Origin: Muribaculaceae bacterium Isolate-036 (Harlan)
GTDB taxonomy: Bacteria > Bacteroidota > Bacteroidia > Bacteroidales > Muribaculaceae
Assembly: GCA_003833075.1 (NCBI GenBank)
Contig: RIAY01000005.1
Coordinates: forward strand, 142,898-206,897
Length of the DNA stretch: 64,000 nucleotides
Direction of reading: 5' to 3'
Part shown: one piece after another, positions 25,531-34,214 of the stretch
Layout of the letters: every line of letters starts with the position of its first letter
Numbering within the stretch: the first letter of the stretch is position 1
The notes under the pieces: model-generated
What the model was told of the DNA's origin: nothing
The model's input: the letters and a program-made list of their open reading frames with translations, nothing else
Database searches by the model: none
Position numbers and translations under genes: made by a program

Positions 25531-26531
25531 TAGTCTTTGTCGAGCATACCCCGGATTTCCTTGTCGAAATCGGAGTCTATTTGCTGGGTGGGGTTGAAGA
25601 GGTCGTATTCGGCTTCTGCCTTTGCTTTGGCTTGCGCAGCCGAGATACTACCCTTGTTGGGAAGAATCTTATAGTCGTTGAACGTAAGGAATTTGTTGAC
25701 GCTTGCAGCGAACTGTTCCATGTTGAATACATTGCCACGCTCAATCTGTCCTTCGATATAGTCGAAGTAAGAGGTAACAGTGCGTTCAAGTGAGCGTATT
25801 TCCTTATCCGTCAGATAATTCTTGGCGATAGAAACATCGGATTTCAGAATACGTCCTTCGGGGGCATATTTCCATGTTGTCAGACCCATGTGCGGCTTTG
25901 TATGATCTGCTCCGGCATGGATAATTTCAGCGGCAGTATGTCCGGTTATGGCATAATGGAACCGGTTCTGCACCATTGCGTAGAACTCTTTGGTAGTCGG
26001 AGCCATGCGGTCATAGTCAATACTACATTCAGCATAAATATCAGTTATTTGTTGCCAAATCCGTCGCTCGCTGGCGCGGATAGAACGAACACGTTCCAAG
26101 AGTTCGCGGAAGTAATCGCGCCCGAACACCGCATTTCCTTGCTTCAGTCGGTCGTCATCCAGTACAAAGCCTTTGCGGATAAATTCGTTGAGTACACGGG
26201 TAGCCCATTGGCGAAATAGCGTAGCCCTCTGGCTATTAACGCGGTATCCAACGCTAATAATCGCGTCAAGAGAATAAAAGGTCTGTTCCCGTTTGACTTG
26301 ACGATTTCCTTCTTGTTGAACTATTTCCATTTTGGAAACAGTTGACTCTTGTTGAAGCTCTCCCTCTTGATAAATATTGGTTAGATGTTTATTTATCGCA
26401 GGAACGCCGACATCAAACAATTGAGCCATTGCCTTTTGAGTGAGCCAAAGCGTTTCATTCTCCACATAAGCCTGAACAGTCCCCGAATTGTCGGGCAGAT
26501 TATATAGAATAAATTGTATTTCCTTTGCCAT
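25530..26531 (-). CDS. rhuM: RhuM-family protein (virulence protein RhuM-like)
   Basis: The 333-residue protein resembles the RhuM family. The N-terminal part (about 1-110) has a DNA-binding-like segment TLWLTQKAMAQLFDVGVPAI and the typical YSLDAIISVGYRVNSQRATLFRQWAT block (written in part). The central and C-terminal parts (about 150-333) are helical and charged. RhuM was named from a Salmonella pathogenicity island, but homologues occur very often inside type I restriction-modification loci, and their function is not settled. It lies 4 bp after hsdM and overlaps the next gene by one base, so it is embedded in the operon. The C-terminal part has DLFNPTQQIDSDFDKEIRG. Confidence 0.88.
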   Translation of the reverse strand: MAKEIQFILYNLPDNSGTVQAYVENETLWLTQKAMAQLFDVGVPAINKHLTNIYQEGELQQESTVSKMEIVQQEGNRQVKREQTFYSLDAIISVGYRVNSQRATLFRQWATRVLNEFIRKGFVLDDDRLKQGNAVFGRDYFRELLERVRSIRASERRIWQQITDIYAECSIDYDRMAPTTKEFYAMVQNRFHYAITGHTAAEIIHAGADHTKPHMGLTTWKYAPEGRILKSDVSIAKNYLTDKEIRSLERTVTSYFDYIEGQIERGNVFNMEQFAASVNKFLTFNDYKILPNKGSISAAQAKAKAEAEYDLFNPTQQIDSDFDKEIRGMLDKD

Positions 26532-26535
26532 GATT

Positions 26536-28191
26536 TCAGCTGTTGAATTTAAGAGATTTCAGTTGCGCCAGAATCTCAGACTCCAGACGGTGGCTTTCTG
26601 CAAACATTTCAGTTAACCTGGACTCATAGTCAGCCATGCGCCGGTTGAATTCCTCTTCCGTTATATCGACATATTCAATCTTGATGTCGAAATATTGACC
26701 GGCTGAAAGCGAATAGCCCTTCTCCCTGATTTCATCGTATGTTACGGCTACAGAGAGACCATCAACAGCTTCCTTATTGCGGAAAGTATTGACAATCAGC
26801 TCAACCTCTTTGTCAAGAAGACGATGCTTCTTATTATTGTTGGCATCCTGATAGTCTTCGCCCAATTTGCTTGCATCAACAAGAATTACCTTATCAGACA
26901 TGGCGGATTTATCGAAGAATACCACCGAAACATTTGTGCCTGTGTCAGCAAATACATTTGAAGGCATGGAGATTACTCCATACACCCATTTCTCATCAAC
27001 GATACTATGAAGAATCTTGTTTTCTATACCAGATTTGGCGGTTATGAAACCAGTTGGCACCACAATGGCACCTTTGCCTCTGGAAGAAAGAGAATTAAGC
27101 ACATGCTGGATAAAGCATGTATAGATTGCCATTGTGGGTTTCGGCTTGATTTGCTTAACGGCATTGGGGACACCCGCCCAAAATCGTTTTCCATCGGCAG
27201 CGAGAGTATCCCGATATTCCGGAAAGTCGAGCTTGAACGGAGGGTTGGAGACAACATAATCAAACTTCTTGACCGTTCCGTTTGCCTCCTTGTGAGCCGG
27301 TTCAAGAAGTGTATTGCCCTGACGGATATTTGGAAGGCTTTCTGACAATCCGTTGAGTATAAGATTCAATCTTAGCATTTCGGATGACTTCTCAGATATG
27401 TCCTGACTATATATTGAGCAACGATCTTCACCTATTTGGTGAGCTAAGGCAAGAAGCAGGGTACCTGTGCCAGCAGAGGGGTCATAACATGAAACGCCTC
27501 GCAGTTGTGCATCATCTCCAACAAGGAGACGAGCCATGACCGTAGCTATCTCACGAGGTGTATAATACTCGGCATATTTGCCGCCACCGGCATTGTTGTA
27601 GTCCTTGATGAGATATTGGAAGATCCGAGAGAAGAAATCGTATTTCTCAGCGAAAACATCCTCGAAGTTGAAAGAGGCAAGATTCTTCATCATGGCAATG
27701 GCGAATTGATCACGCTTGTGAATATCCGTGATAAAATTAGTCACTCCATTGAAAATCTTAACCTTACTATTACCGGAAGTCAGTACCGAAAAAGTGTCCT
27801 CGTTCAAACTCGCAATCTCAACAAGGGTTGCATCAAGCAGAGTTGAAAAGTCTCCTTGAGTCGAAGCATTATAGAGATGAGATAGGGTGTGATGCGGAGC
27901 CATCTTAGGTACCGAGCCGGGAAGATAACTAAAAAGGTCTTCAACCTCTTCTTCATCGAATTTATCATATTCGGCGTCCCACTTATCAGCTTTTGAAAGT
28001 CGTTCGCCGTAGATAGGCATTCGTTTGGCTTCATATCCGAACTTATCGTTAAAAAACTTATACAAGAACATTTCGGTGATAATCTTGTATTCACTACCAC
28101 CCCCGGCAAGACCGTACTCACCACAGGTTGTACGCAGAGAGTCGATAAGTCCGATTGTTTTGGCTTCAATTGCTTGTGTATCTTGTTTCAT
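26536..28191 (-). CDS. hsdM: Type I restriction-modification DNA methyltransferase subunit
   Basis: HsdM transfers a methyl group from S-adenosylmethionine to adenine N6 at the site chosen by HsdS. The 551-residue protein has the N-terminal helical HsdM domain (about 1-170) and the methyltransferase domain with the AdoMet site DPSAGTGTLLLALA (about 236-249). The catalytic motif is NPPF (about 316), in YVVSNPPFKLDF. The C-terminal helical part (about 480-551) contacts HsdS in this family. Its start overlaps the hsdR stop in TAATG, so translation is probably coupled. All key residues are present and the gene appears intact. Confidence 0.96.
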   Translation of the reverse strand: MKQDTQAIEAKTIGLIDSLRTTCGEYGLAGGGSEYKIITEMFLYKFFNDKFGYEAKRMPIYGERLSKADKWDAEYDKFDEEEVEDLFSYLPGSVPKMAPHHTLSHLYNASTQGDFSTLLDATLVEIASLNEDTFSVLTSGNSKVKIFNGVTNFITDIHKRDQFAIAMMKNLASFNFEDVFAEKYDFFSRIFQYLIKDYNNAGGGKYAEYYTPREIATVMARLLVGDDAQLRGVSCYDPSAGTGTLLLALAHQIGEDRCSIYSQDISEKSSEMLRLNLILNGLSESLPNIRQGNTLLEPAHKEANGTVKKFDYVVSNPPFKLDFPEYRDTLAADGKRFWAGVPNAVKQIKPKPTMAIYTCFIQHVLNSLSSRGKGAIVVPTGFITAKSGIENKILHSIVDEKWVYGVISMPSNVFADTGTNVSVVFFDKSAMSDKVILVDASKLGEDYQDANNNKKHRLLDKEVELIVNTFRNKEAVDGLSVAVTYDEIREKGYSLSAGQYFDIKIEYVDITEEEFNRRMADYESRLTEMFAESHRLESEILAQLKSLKFNS

Positions 28192-31100
28192 TATACTCGT
28201 GCATATGAGATGGTCGGCTCAGACATGAGCTGATATTGGTTAATGTATTCGTCGGAAATCAAAGAGCGTATAAATTTACGTTCTTCAAGCGTTGCATGAA
28301 CGGATAGGTCAATCAATGTTTTGCCTACGAGTGCAAGCACATCCTGACGGAATTTATCTGTATTATTCAGTGAATTTATGTTAAGGAATAGCCTGTCATC
28401 AAGTGCTTTCTTCATCTGCATCAATCGTTCTGCAATCTCAAACTCATGCTTGGATATGATCGGACGCTCACGGTGCTCATTCTCCTCCTCAATCCGTTTA
28501 TGGATTCTTACAAATCGTTCATCGCCTTTGTATTTATTGCGCAAGGCATTATTGCGACGATTGATCTCACGGATTTTTTTCATAACGGTATCCATATATT
28601 CAATGGCTTCTTTTGCCTCTTGAGTACTTTTGGGAGAGAAGCCGTGCTCACGGAAATATTTGCGGAACTCTTCTGCGAGAAGAACATACTTGTCTTCCTT
28701 ATGATCAAAGTTGGATTCAAATTCACGCTGTACTTTCTCGGCTCTCTCACGCAAATCATTTACAACAATGCGCAATTCTTCGGACATGCCTTTCTTAAAC
28801 TCAAATTCAAGAGCGTCAAGTGCAACATTAATGATGCCGGACACATCTGCCGTATGGTCAGTGTTATTCAAGAGATTGATTCTATCAATCCGATGAGACA
28901 CCTCGGTCATAAGCGTTGGAATTGAACCGGGCGTAAGTTTCTCTATCTTTTCCTTTAGTTCATTATCACCGAAAGCACGTACCTGATTTAAGATAGCCTT
29001 GGCACTGGCAAGAATATTTTTCAACTCATATAGTTGGTCTTTGTCTTCTATTCCGTCAATCTCTTGCCGGAATATTTCTGGATTATCGCATGTGAAGTTG
29101 AAAAGAACATTCTTGATCTCCTTCATATCGGAGATTATTTTGTCCTTATCCTCAATAATTACCTCTCCCGGAGTTTTAGGTTCATCAGAATCCGGCAGGA
29201 TGTCGGTTGTACGGCTCAACTCACGCAGATAACGGTCGTTGGTGGAGTCAAAGTTCTCTTTGATGTCAACAAAATCAACGACATAACCATATTTGAAGTC
29301 CTTATAGGGTCTATTTACCCGGGTAAGAGCCTGAAGAAGGTCATGACCGTCAAGGACACGTCCAAGGTACAGTTTCTTCAATCTCGGAGCATCAAAGCCT
29401 GTGAGAAGCATCTGATTGACAATCAATACATCAATATTCTCGGTCTTCTTGAAATCTTCAATATATGCCTTACGTTCGAGTTTGTCTCCCTCGTTATGGA
29501 GGATAAGAGCTGCTGTCAATGGCGGTGTCTTTGAGTACGGCACCATCGGCTCTCCTGCTGACAGTATTTTTTCTTCTTTCTTTTCCTCTAACTCAATGGC
29601 ATGATTATAACGTTCCATCCATAGCTCATAAAGTTTACGAGCCTGTGGATTGGTCTTGCAAACAATCATTGCAGCTACAGAAGGCTCATTCTGTTCAGTT
29701 CTGAAACGTCTGAAATCCGCTATTATATAATCAATAAGAGCATTTAGATAACTTGGATGCTCAACTATCTTATTACGGTCAATGTCGCTACGTTTGACTT
29801 CAACCTCTCCGGTCAGTTGATCAAGGATATTTTCCAGTTTCTCCTTGTATACCGTCTCGACCGGTTCTCGCATCAATTTGAGCGTATAACCGTCTGCAAT
29901 AGACTTGTCGTAATAATAAGTGTCAATATAATCACCAAATACTCGCCATGACTCTCGTTCCTCTCTCAGCAACGGGGTTCCGGTAAGCGCAATCTTTATG
30001 GAATCTTTGTCAGCATCAAAAAGGTTTGCGAGGAAGCTGCCTTGAGGACTATATCCACGGTGAGCTTCGTCAATGAAAAAAATGCGCTGTAGTTTAGTTG
30101 AATAACTATTGTCAAGTGTTATTTTGGAAGAATCCTCTTTGAACTTCTGTATATTGACAACCATTATCTCCGGTTTGCCGGATGGATTTTCAATCGGCGC
30201 ATTGCTCTGGAAATCTTCCATAAGCTCTTTGCGCGACTGGGCAGTGCGAACAATCAAGCCACGAGCAGCAAACTCGTCAGTAGCTTGCTCCATCAGAGCA
30301 ATGCGGTCAACGATGAAATAAAACTTTGCAACAGTGTTGCGTCCGGCGTAGAAATCTCGAAGACTCTTAACGGAGTAATATGCCAGTGCCGTTTTTCCAC
30401 TGCCTTGCGTATGCCAGATAATACCGCTTTTAACACCAAGATCAAGTTTTTTGCGAATGGCGAGGGATGCGAACAACTGTTGATAACGCATAACGTGTTT
30501 TTCGAGCCGTTTTGCTTTCGTTCCGTCTTCAAGTTCGATAGTTCGGTCAACATACGCAAAACCATAGCGAAGCAAAAAGAGAAATCTGTCAAAACTCAGC
30601 ATAGATGTGAGAATGCAGTTTGTCGGGGTTGTTCTTGCCTGATTTGTCTCGTATTCAGGAAGTTTTTTTACGGCAATACAATTTCTGTGGCGCAAAATAC
30701 GCTGTTCAACTCCTTCTTCGAGTGGATGCAGATGCACATTGTTGACAAACGACTTATCTTGTTCGCGGAAAACATTGAAGAATGCCTTTGTCTTAGAAGT
30801 GCAGCTATAAAATGCACCTTGAATAGGCACTCGATTTTCGTTATCGTAGTTTTGGTTATTAGAGAATATCATCAGTTGCGTGATATTCAGGAATGGGCGA
30901 AATGCCTTGTTGCGCATCCGTTTATTGATGCGTTCACGTTCTGCAAGGATTCCCTCCCGGTTATTGGGTTTCTTTACCTCTATAAATGCGAGTGGCAAGC
31001 CATTTATAAAGCATGTAATATCAGGACGGAAATTATCTCCCGACTCTTCATCTTCGCAAGTGAACTCTGTAGTGATATGCCAACTATTTTGATACGGGTC

Positions 31101-31400
31101 ATCAAAATCAATCAACTTAATGCCACTGTTAGAGGAAAGCATTTCATAAAACTCACGACCAAGGTTGTCATTCTTGGCTTCACTAACTATCTTTTCAAGT
31201 AGTTGTGAAACATCAAGATCAGTCATTGTGGGATTTAGTTTCTTGATAGACTGCTTGAATATGGGTGTGATGATATTGGTTCGTTTATCATATTCCGGGA
31301 TATCATCCAGATAAGTATAACCAAGGCGACACAGGTGTAATGCAGCCGGAACCTGCACACGAGTATTCTCGTTAAAGTTATTTCCCTTCATAGCTTCCAT
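28191..31400 (-). CDS. hsdR: Type I restriction endonuclease motor/nuclease subunit
   Basis: HsdR is the ATP-driven translocase and nuclease of the complex. The 1069-residue protein has the N-terminal nuclease core with FRPDITCFINGLPLAFIEVK (about 121-140, the Asp and the Glu-x-Lys). The helicase part follows with Walker A HTQGSGKTALAYY (about 330) and the DEAH box FFIDEAHRGYSP (about 444). The C-terminal helical region (about 830-1069) is expected to contact HsdM. No frameshift is seen and all catalytic motifs are present, so restriction should be possible whenever HsdS is functional. The start (31400) overlaps the end of the XRE gene by 23 bp. Confidence 0.96.
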   Translation of the reverse strand: MEAMKGNNFNENTRVQVPAALHLCRLGYTYLDDIPEYDKRTNIITPIFKQSIKKLNPTMTDLDVSQLLEKIVSEAKNDNLGREFYEMLSSNSGIKLIDFDDPYQNSWHITTEFTCEDEESGDNFRPDITCFINGLPLAFIEVKKPNNREGILAERERINKRMRNKAFRPFLNITQLMIFSNNQNYDNENRVPIQGAFYSCTSKTKAFFNVFREQDKSFVNNVHLHPLEEGVEQRILRHRNCIAVKKLPEYETNQARTTPTNCILTSMLSFDRFLFLLRYGFAYVDRTIELEDGTKAKRLEKHVMRYQQLFASLAIRKKLDLGVKSGIIWHTQGSGKTALAYYSVKSLRDFYAGRNTVAKFYFIVDRIALMEQATDEFAARGLIVRTAQSRKELMEDFQSNAPIENPSGKPEIMVVNIQKFKEDSSKITLDNSYSTKLQRIFFIDEAHRGYSPQGSFLANLFDADKDSIKIALTGTPLLREERESWRVFGDYIDTYYYDKSIADGYTLKLMREPVETVYKEKLENILDQLTGEVEVKRSDIDRNKIVEHPSYLNALIDYIIADFRRFRTEQNEPSVAAMIVCKTNPQARKLYELWMERYNHAIELEEKKEEKILSAGEPMVPYSKTPPLTAALILHNEGDKLERKAYIEDFKKTENIDVLIVNQMLLTGFDAPRLKKLYLGRVLDGHDLLQALTRVNRPYKDFKYGYVVDFVDIKENFDSTNDRYLRELSRTTDILPDSDEPKTPGEVIIEDKDKIISDMKEIKNVLFNFTCDNPEIFRQEIDGIEDKDQLYELKNILASAKAILNQVRAFGDNELKEKIEKLTPGSIPTLMTEVSHRIDRINLLNNTDHTADVSGIINVALDALEFEFKKGMSEELRIVVNDLRERAEKVQREFESNFDHKEDKYVLLAEEFRKYFREHGFSPKSTQEAKEAIEYMDTVMKKIREINRRNNALRNKYKGDERFVRIHKRIEEENEHRERPIISKHEFEIAERLMQMKKALDDRLFLNINSLNNTDKFRQDVLALVGKTLIDLSVHATLEERKFIRSLISDEYINQYQLMSEPTISYARV

Positions 31401-31632
31401 AAGATATTGAGGTCTCAGCTACAATTGCATCGCTGGTAGAATTTAATAGAGAACGTATATCTACATTAAGGCTCTCGGCAATAGCTGTCAATGTCTCTAA
31501 TGATGGTTGAGCTGTATTAGTACACCATTTAGAAACAGTTGCAGGGTCTTTGCCAAGCTTCTTGGCTAACCAAAGGTTGGTCTTGTGTTGCTCCGCAAGA
31601 ACTACCTTCAATCGATTTATGTATTTTGCCAT
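31378..31632 (-). CDS. XRE-family regulator of the RM operon (controller-like)
   Basis: The 84-residue protein is one helix-turn-helix of the XRE/Cro type (about residues 6-62). The recognition part lies around WLAKKLGKDPATVSKWCTN and the family end is TLTAIAESLNVDIRSLL. It is the first gene of the operon and overlaps hsdR. Such small regulators beside restriction genes act as controller proteins that time restriction against methylation. A perfect inverted repeat overlaps the -7 box of its own promoter (31641-31661), which supports autoregulation. The short C-terminal tail (about 65-84) has no recognised domain. Confidence 0.9.
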   Translation of the reverse strand: MAKYINRLKVVLAEQHKTNLWLAKKLGKDPATVSKWCTNTAQPSLETLTAIAESLNVDIRSLLNSTSDAIVAETSISYGSYEGK

Positions 31633-31640
31633 TGCTTTAC

Positions 31641-31661
31641 AATTTGCGAATTATGCAAATT
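31641..31661 (-). promoter_or_regulatory. Probable operator of the XRE regulator
   Basis: Perfect 7-bp inverted repeat AATTTGC (31641-31647) / GCAAATT (31655-31661) with a 7-bp spacer. It overlaps the -7 box and the expected transcription start of the operon. Confidence 0.6.
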
Positions 31662-31686
31662 TAATGATTTATTTTTAAACGACAAA
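31656..31686 (-). promoter_or_regulatory. Consensus promoter of the XRE-hsdR-hsdM operon
   Basis: On the minus strand TTTG (31683-31686) is followed after 19 bp by TAAATTTG (31656-31663). Both elements and the spacing fit the Bacteroidales sigma consensus. The start codon lies 23 bp downstream of the -7 box. Confidence 0.75.
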
Positions 31687-31776
31687 AAATATGCGTAATT
31701 TTCTGTATAATCAAGCCGTAAACTCTCCATATTTGGAACATAGCCATATAAAATATTGTGATTCAACATATTTTAT

Positions 31777-31905
31777 ATTCGAGGAAGTGAAGTAAGACAC
31801 ATAATAATCAATAACAAAAAATATGGTGTGACTTAATAAGTCACACCATATTTTTTGTGTCTATGTTTCTCGTCCGATTCTTGATATATTCGGATTTTTT
31901 ATGGT
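31777..31905 (+). repeat. Right copy of dnaK 3'-end direct repeat (island border)
   Basis: 31778-31795 still encodes FEEVK and a stop, with GTG in place of GTA for Val. A diverged copy of the dnaK terminator and following bases come next. The copy has no gene attached upstream. Beyond it, to 31975, I see no further feature. Confidence 0.8.
31814..31858. terminator. Duplicated dnaK-type terminator
   Basis: Perfect 21-bp arms (31814-31834 and 31838-31858) with a 3-nt loop. It is a diverged copy of the dnaK terminator at 21291. It may also end transcripts of the minus-strand gene at 31976. Confidence 0.8.
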
Positions 31906-31975
31906 GCGGAACTGTCATCAAACAACAGCGGGAGGGTATGTCCGGATTCAGATGTACCCTCCGTCTTAGAGATTG

Positions 31976-34195
31976 TTATTGTTTCTCAAGAAGCAACGTG
32001 TGTGTTCGCCAATCGGCGGCGGCATCAAGCACCTGTGTGAGAGCAGTCCAGTTTTCCGACTTTTCAATTTTATGATTGTAACGCTTCAAGGTTGAGATCA
32101 GCACATTGTCGCCATCAATACGCGCCTGCGATGTGAAGGCTCCTGCCTCGTTCTCGATTCTGCAGTCAAACGCTTCAAGTGATTTTGCAGAAACTTTGTA
32201 GCCGGCTGGTATCGCGAGGGTTATCCTGGTCTCAAATTGGCGTGGCGATATCATGTGTGCGTCATCGGCACGTTGCCGGTCGGAGGGCAGCACCTCGGTC
32301 TGCGGACTCATCAACAATCCTACAGACACCAATACATTTCGTCCGGCACGCTTTACAAGTCCATCTACAGTGTAGTTCAGATTATATGAAAGCATCGCGC
32401 TGTCCGGATCTATGCCTATGCTCTCTATTCTGTAATCCTTAAGTTGCAGGGCATCAATGCCGTGATATGACTTCGCCTCTTCTTTCATTGCCGTCAGCTG
32501 CTTTTCGCGGGCGTCATTGTAACGTTCCGCGCGTTCCGCAGCCTTCTTTTTGTTCTCCTTCAGAGCTATGGTCTGCCCGTAACGGTTGAGATAGCGCAGA
32601 TAGCCATCAACCAGATCGGGTTCGATAAGTATGTCGGCGCCTGCACCTTTACAGGAACCGTAATTCTCTTCCCTGCGCTCTATATTGAGAGACGAGCCTT
32701 CGACAGTGACATCGAGAGACGAAATGTTGCGATTGTCTTCCGGAGAACTGACAGGCATTAGAAACTGCAGAGGACGCCCGTCTGCGTCTTTTTTCTTTTT
32801 CGGAGGACGCAAAGCCGCCGGATTACCCTGAAACGCGGCTGGAATCTCTCCGGGTGCTGTGAAACCGGCAACCGGGAAATACCATCTGTCAATATCCTTG
32901 ACATGTGTCAGCCATGATATATTGTCAAAATAAATACATTGGTCAACAGGCTGTGAGCCGTCGACAGAGCTGATTGCCATTTCCGCGTCTTTTATGCCTA
33001 TCAGGTCCAGAAACCATCGGTAATAGTAAACGAAATCATTGAAATAATACTTATAGTTGTTTGTGCTATAACTGAAGGTCAACAGGTTATACAGATAGTC
33101 AGCAGCCTGCTGTTTGGTGATTTCTCCATTTTTAAGCATCTTTTTCAAATTACCCGACACTTTCTTTCCCCCGTCAAGATGACCCGTGAGAATACCGAAA
33201 AAAGTCTGATTATACGGCACACTGCTCATCTGTTCCCACGAATCGTTTTGTATGTCAAGAGGATCCGGGTTTATCTGTATGCCGTCTTTTCTGGCACTTT
33301 TAGGCGTATAATCCTGCTTGTTGCGGCGATTATAAACCGCTATGAATGCAGCAGGAGACTGCCGTAGTCCGTTATACCACAAGCGGGGTGTCTTTTCCAC
33401 GGCTCCGGTCAATTCCGCATCGATGATGTAATCCTTGTTTTCCGCCTGAGTGCATCTGAATTCAGGCGCGCCTTCGGTTGTACGTATCTGCGATGTCAGA
33501 TTGTCGTCAAATTCGCAATGAACCTTGTAATTCAATATCGGATACTCATCGCGAAAATATATGGAGATAAAATCAAGGTGGGCATTCTTCAGCTTGGATT
33601 CGGTGTAATAGAACACATCGATCTTGTCTCCGATTTCCAGTCCGGGCACAGCGAGCTTCTGCTTCAGTTCCTTTTCGTTTTTACCCTCTTTGACATCAAT
33701 GAAATCATTGGTATCGACATCAATTGTTCTGCCGTCAGGCTTTATTATGCGAACTCCCAGAACATAATTGACATCCTCTTTGTAGTTTGCCCAGAAGTTA
33801 AGTGCATTGCTTGTTTTTTCTTTTGTCACAAGCTCAAATTCCGAAAATTTTTCCAATGCCGCCCTGTCATTTATCTGTATCAGCCGACGGTAGAGGTCTG
33901 TTGCATGAATCTGGGGTGTTGTCTTTATGGGAGATGTAAGAATATTGGTAAGCATGGCGACATTAAATGCTATGCCTGTCTTCTTTTTGGCATTTATCCC
34001 ACGGTATGCGGCAAGAATTACAGCTGATTCATCGCCATACTTCTCGGCTGAAGCGGGAGATTTGAACGAAGGAAGATCCATACCCCATACCTCTTTGCGT
34101 ATGGTGTCTGCATATTCACGGTATTTTTGCGAGCTGTCGGCAACCGCCATAAGGTAAACCGCCGACATAAGGAGGATTACAGTGAATCTTTTCAT
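31976..34195 (-). CDS. DUF3857-type secreted protein (transglutaminase-like)
   Basis: From the ATG at 34195 the protein has 739 residues and begins with a signal peptide (about 1-20, KRFTVILLMSAVYLMAVADS). The N-terminal half (about 80-280) resembles DUF3857, seen in many Bacteroidetes exported proteins together with transglutaminase-like domains. A middle part (about 330-500) might be a transglutaminase-like fold, but I cannot point to a clear Cys-His-Asp triad. The end is beta-rich. It follows a related gene after 19 bp, so the pair is probably one operon. Function is unknown; a periplasmic or surface location is likely. Confidence 0.72.
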   Translation of the reverse strand: MKRFTVILLMSAVYLMAVADSSQKYREYADTIRKEVWGMDLPSFKSPASAEKYGDESAVILAAYRGINAKKKTGIAFNVAMLTNILTSPIKTTPQIHATDLYRRLIQINDRAALEKFSEFELVTKEKTSNALNFWANYKEDVNYVLGVRIIKPDGRTIDVDTNDFIDVKEGKNEKELKQKLAVPGLEIGDKIDVFYYTESKLKNAHLDFISIYFRDEYPILNYKVHCEFDDNLTSQIRTTEGAPEFRCTQAENKDYIIDAELTGAVEKTPRLWYNGLRQSPAAFIAVYNRRNKQDYTPKSARKDGIQINPDPLDIQNDSWEQMSSVPYNQTFFGILTGHLDGGKKVSGNLKKMLKNGEITKQQAADYLYNLLTFSYSTNNYKYYFNDFVYYYRWFLDLIGIKDAEMAISSVDGSQPVDQCIYFDNISWLTHVKDIDRWYFPVAGFTAPGEIPAAFQGNPAALRPPKKKKDADGRPLQFLMPVSSPEDNRNISSLDVTVEGSSLNIERREENYGSCKGAGADILIEPDLVDGYLRYLNRYGQTIALKENKKKAAERAERYNDAREKQLTAMKEEAKSYHGIDALQLKDYRIESIGIDPDSAMLSYNLNYTVDGLVKRAGRNVLVSVGLLMSPQTEVLPSDRQRADDAHMISPRQFETRITLAIPAGYKVSAKSLEAFDCRIENEAGAFTSQARIDGDNVLISTLKRYNHKIEKSENWTALTQVLDAAADWRTHTLLLEKQ

Positions 34196-34214
34196 GATGT
34201 TAGTTATTAGGAGA

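Larger units (their letters stand above)
21254..31776. mobile_element. Restriction-modification island inserted behind dnaK
   Basis: About 10.5 kb between the two dnaK-tail repeats. It holds the MITE-like element, the hsdS cassettes with recombinase and the whole type I operon. The direct repeats at its ends support acquisition as a unit; the mechanism is inferred. Confidence 0.6.

Noticed and set aside
30285..31202. Plus-strand open frame of 305 codons
   Set aside because: Antisense to hsdR with intact nuclease and helicase motifs; composition rich in Cys and Phe is typical of a shadow frame.
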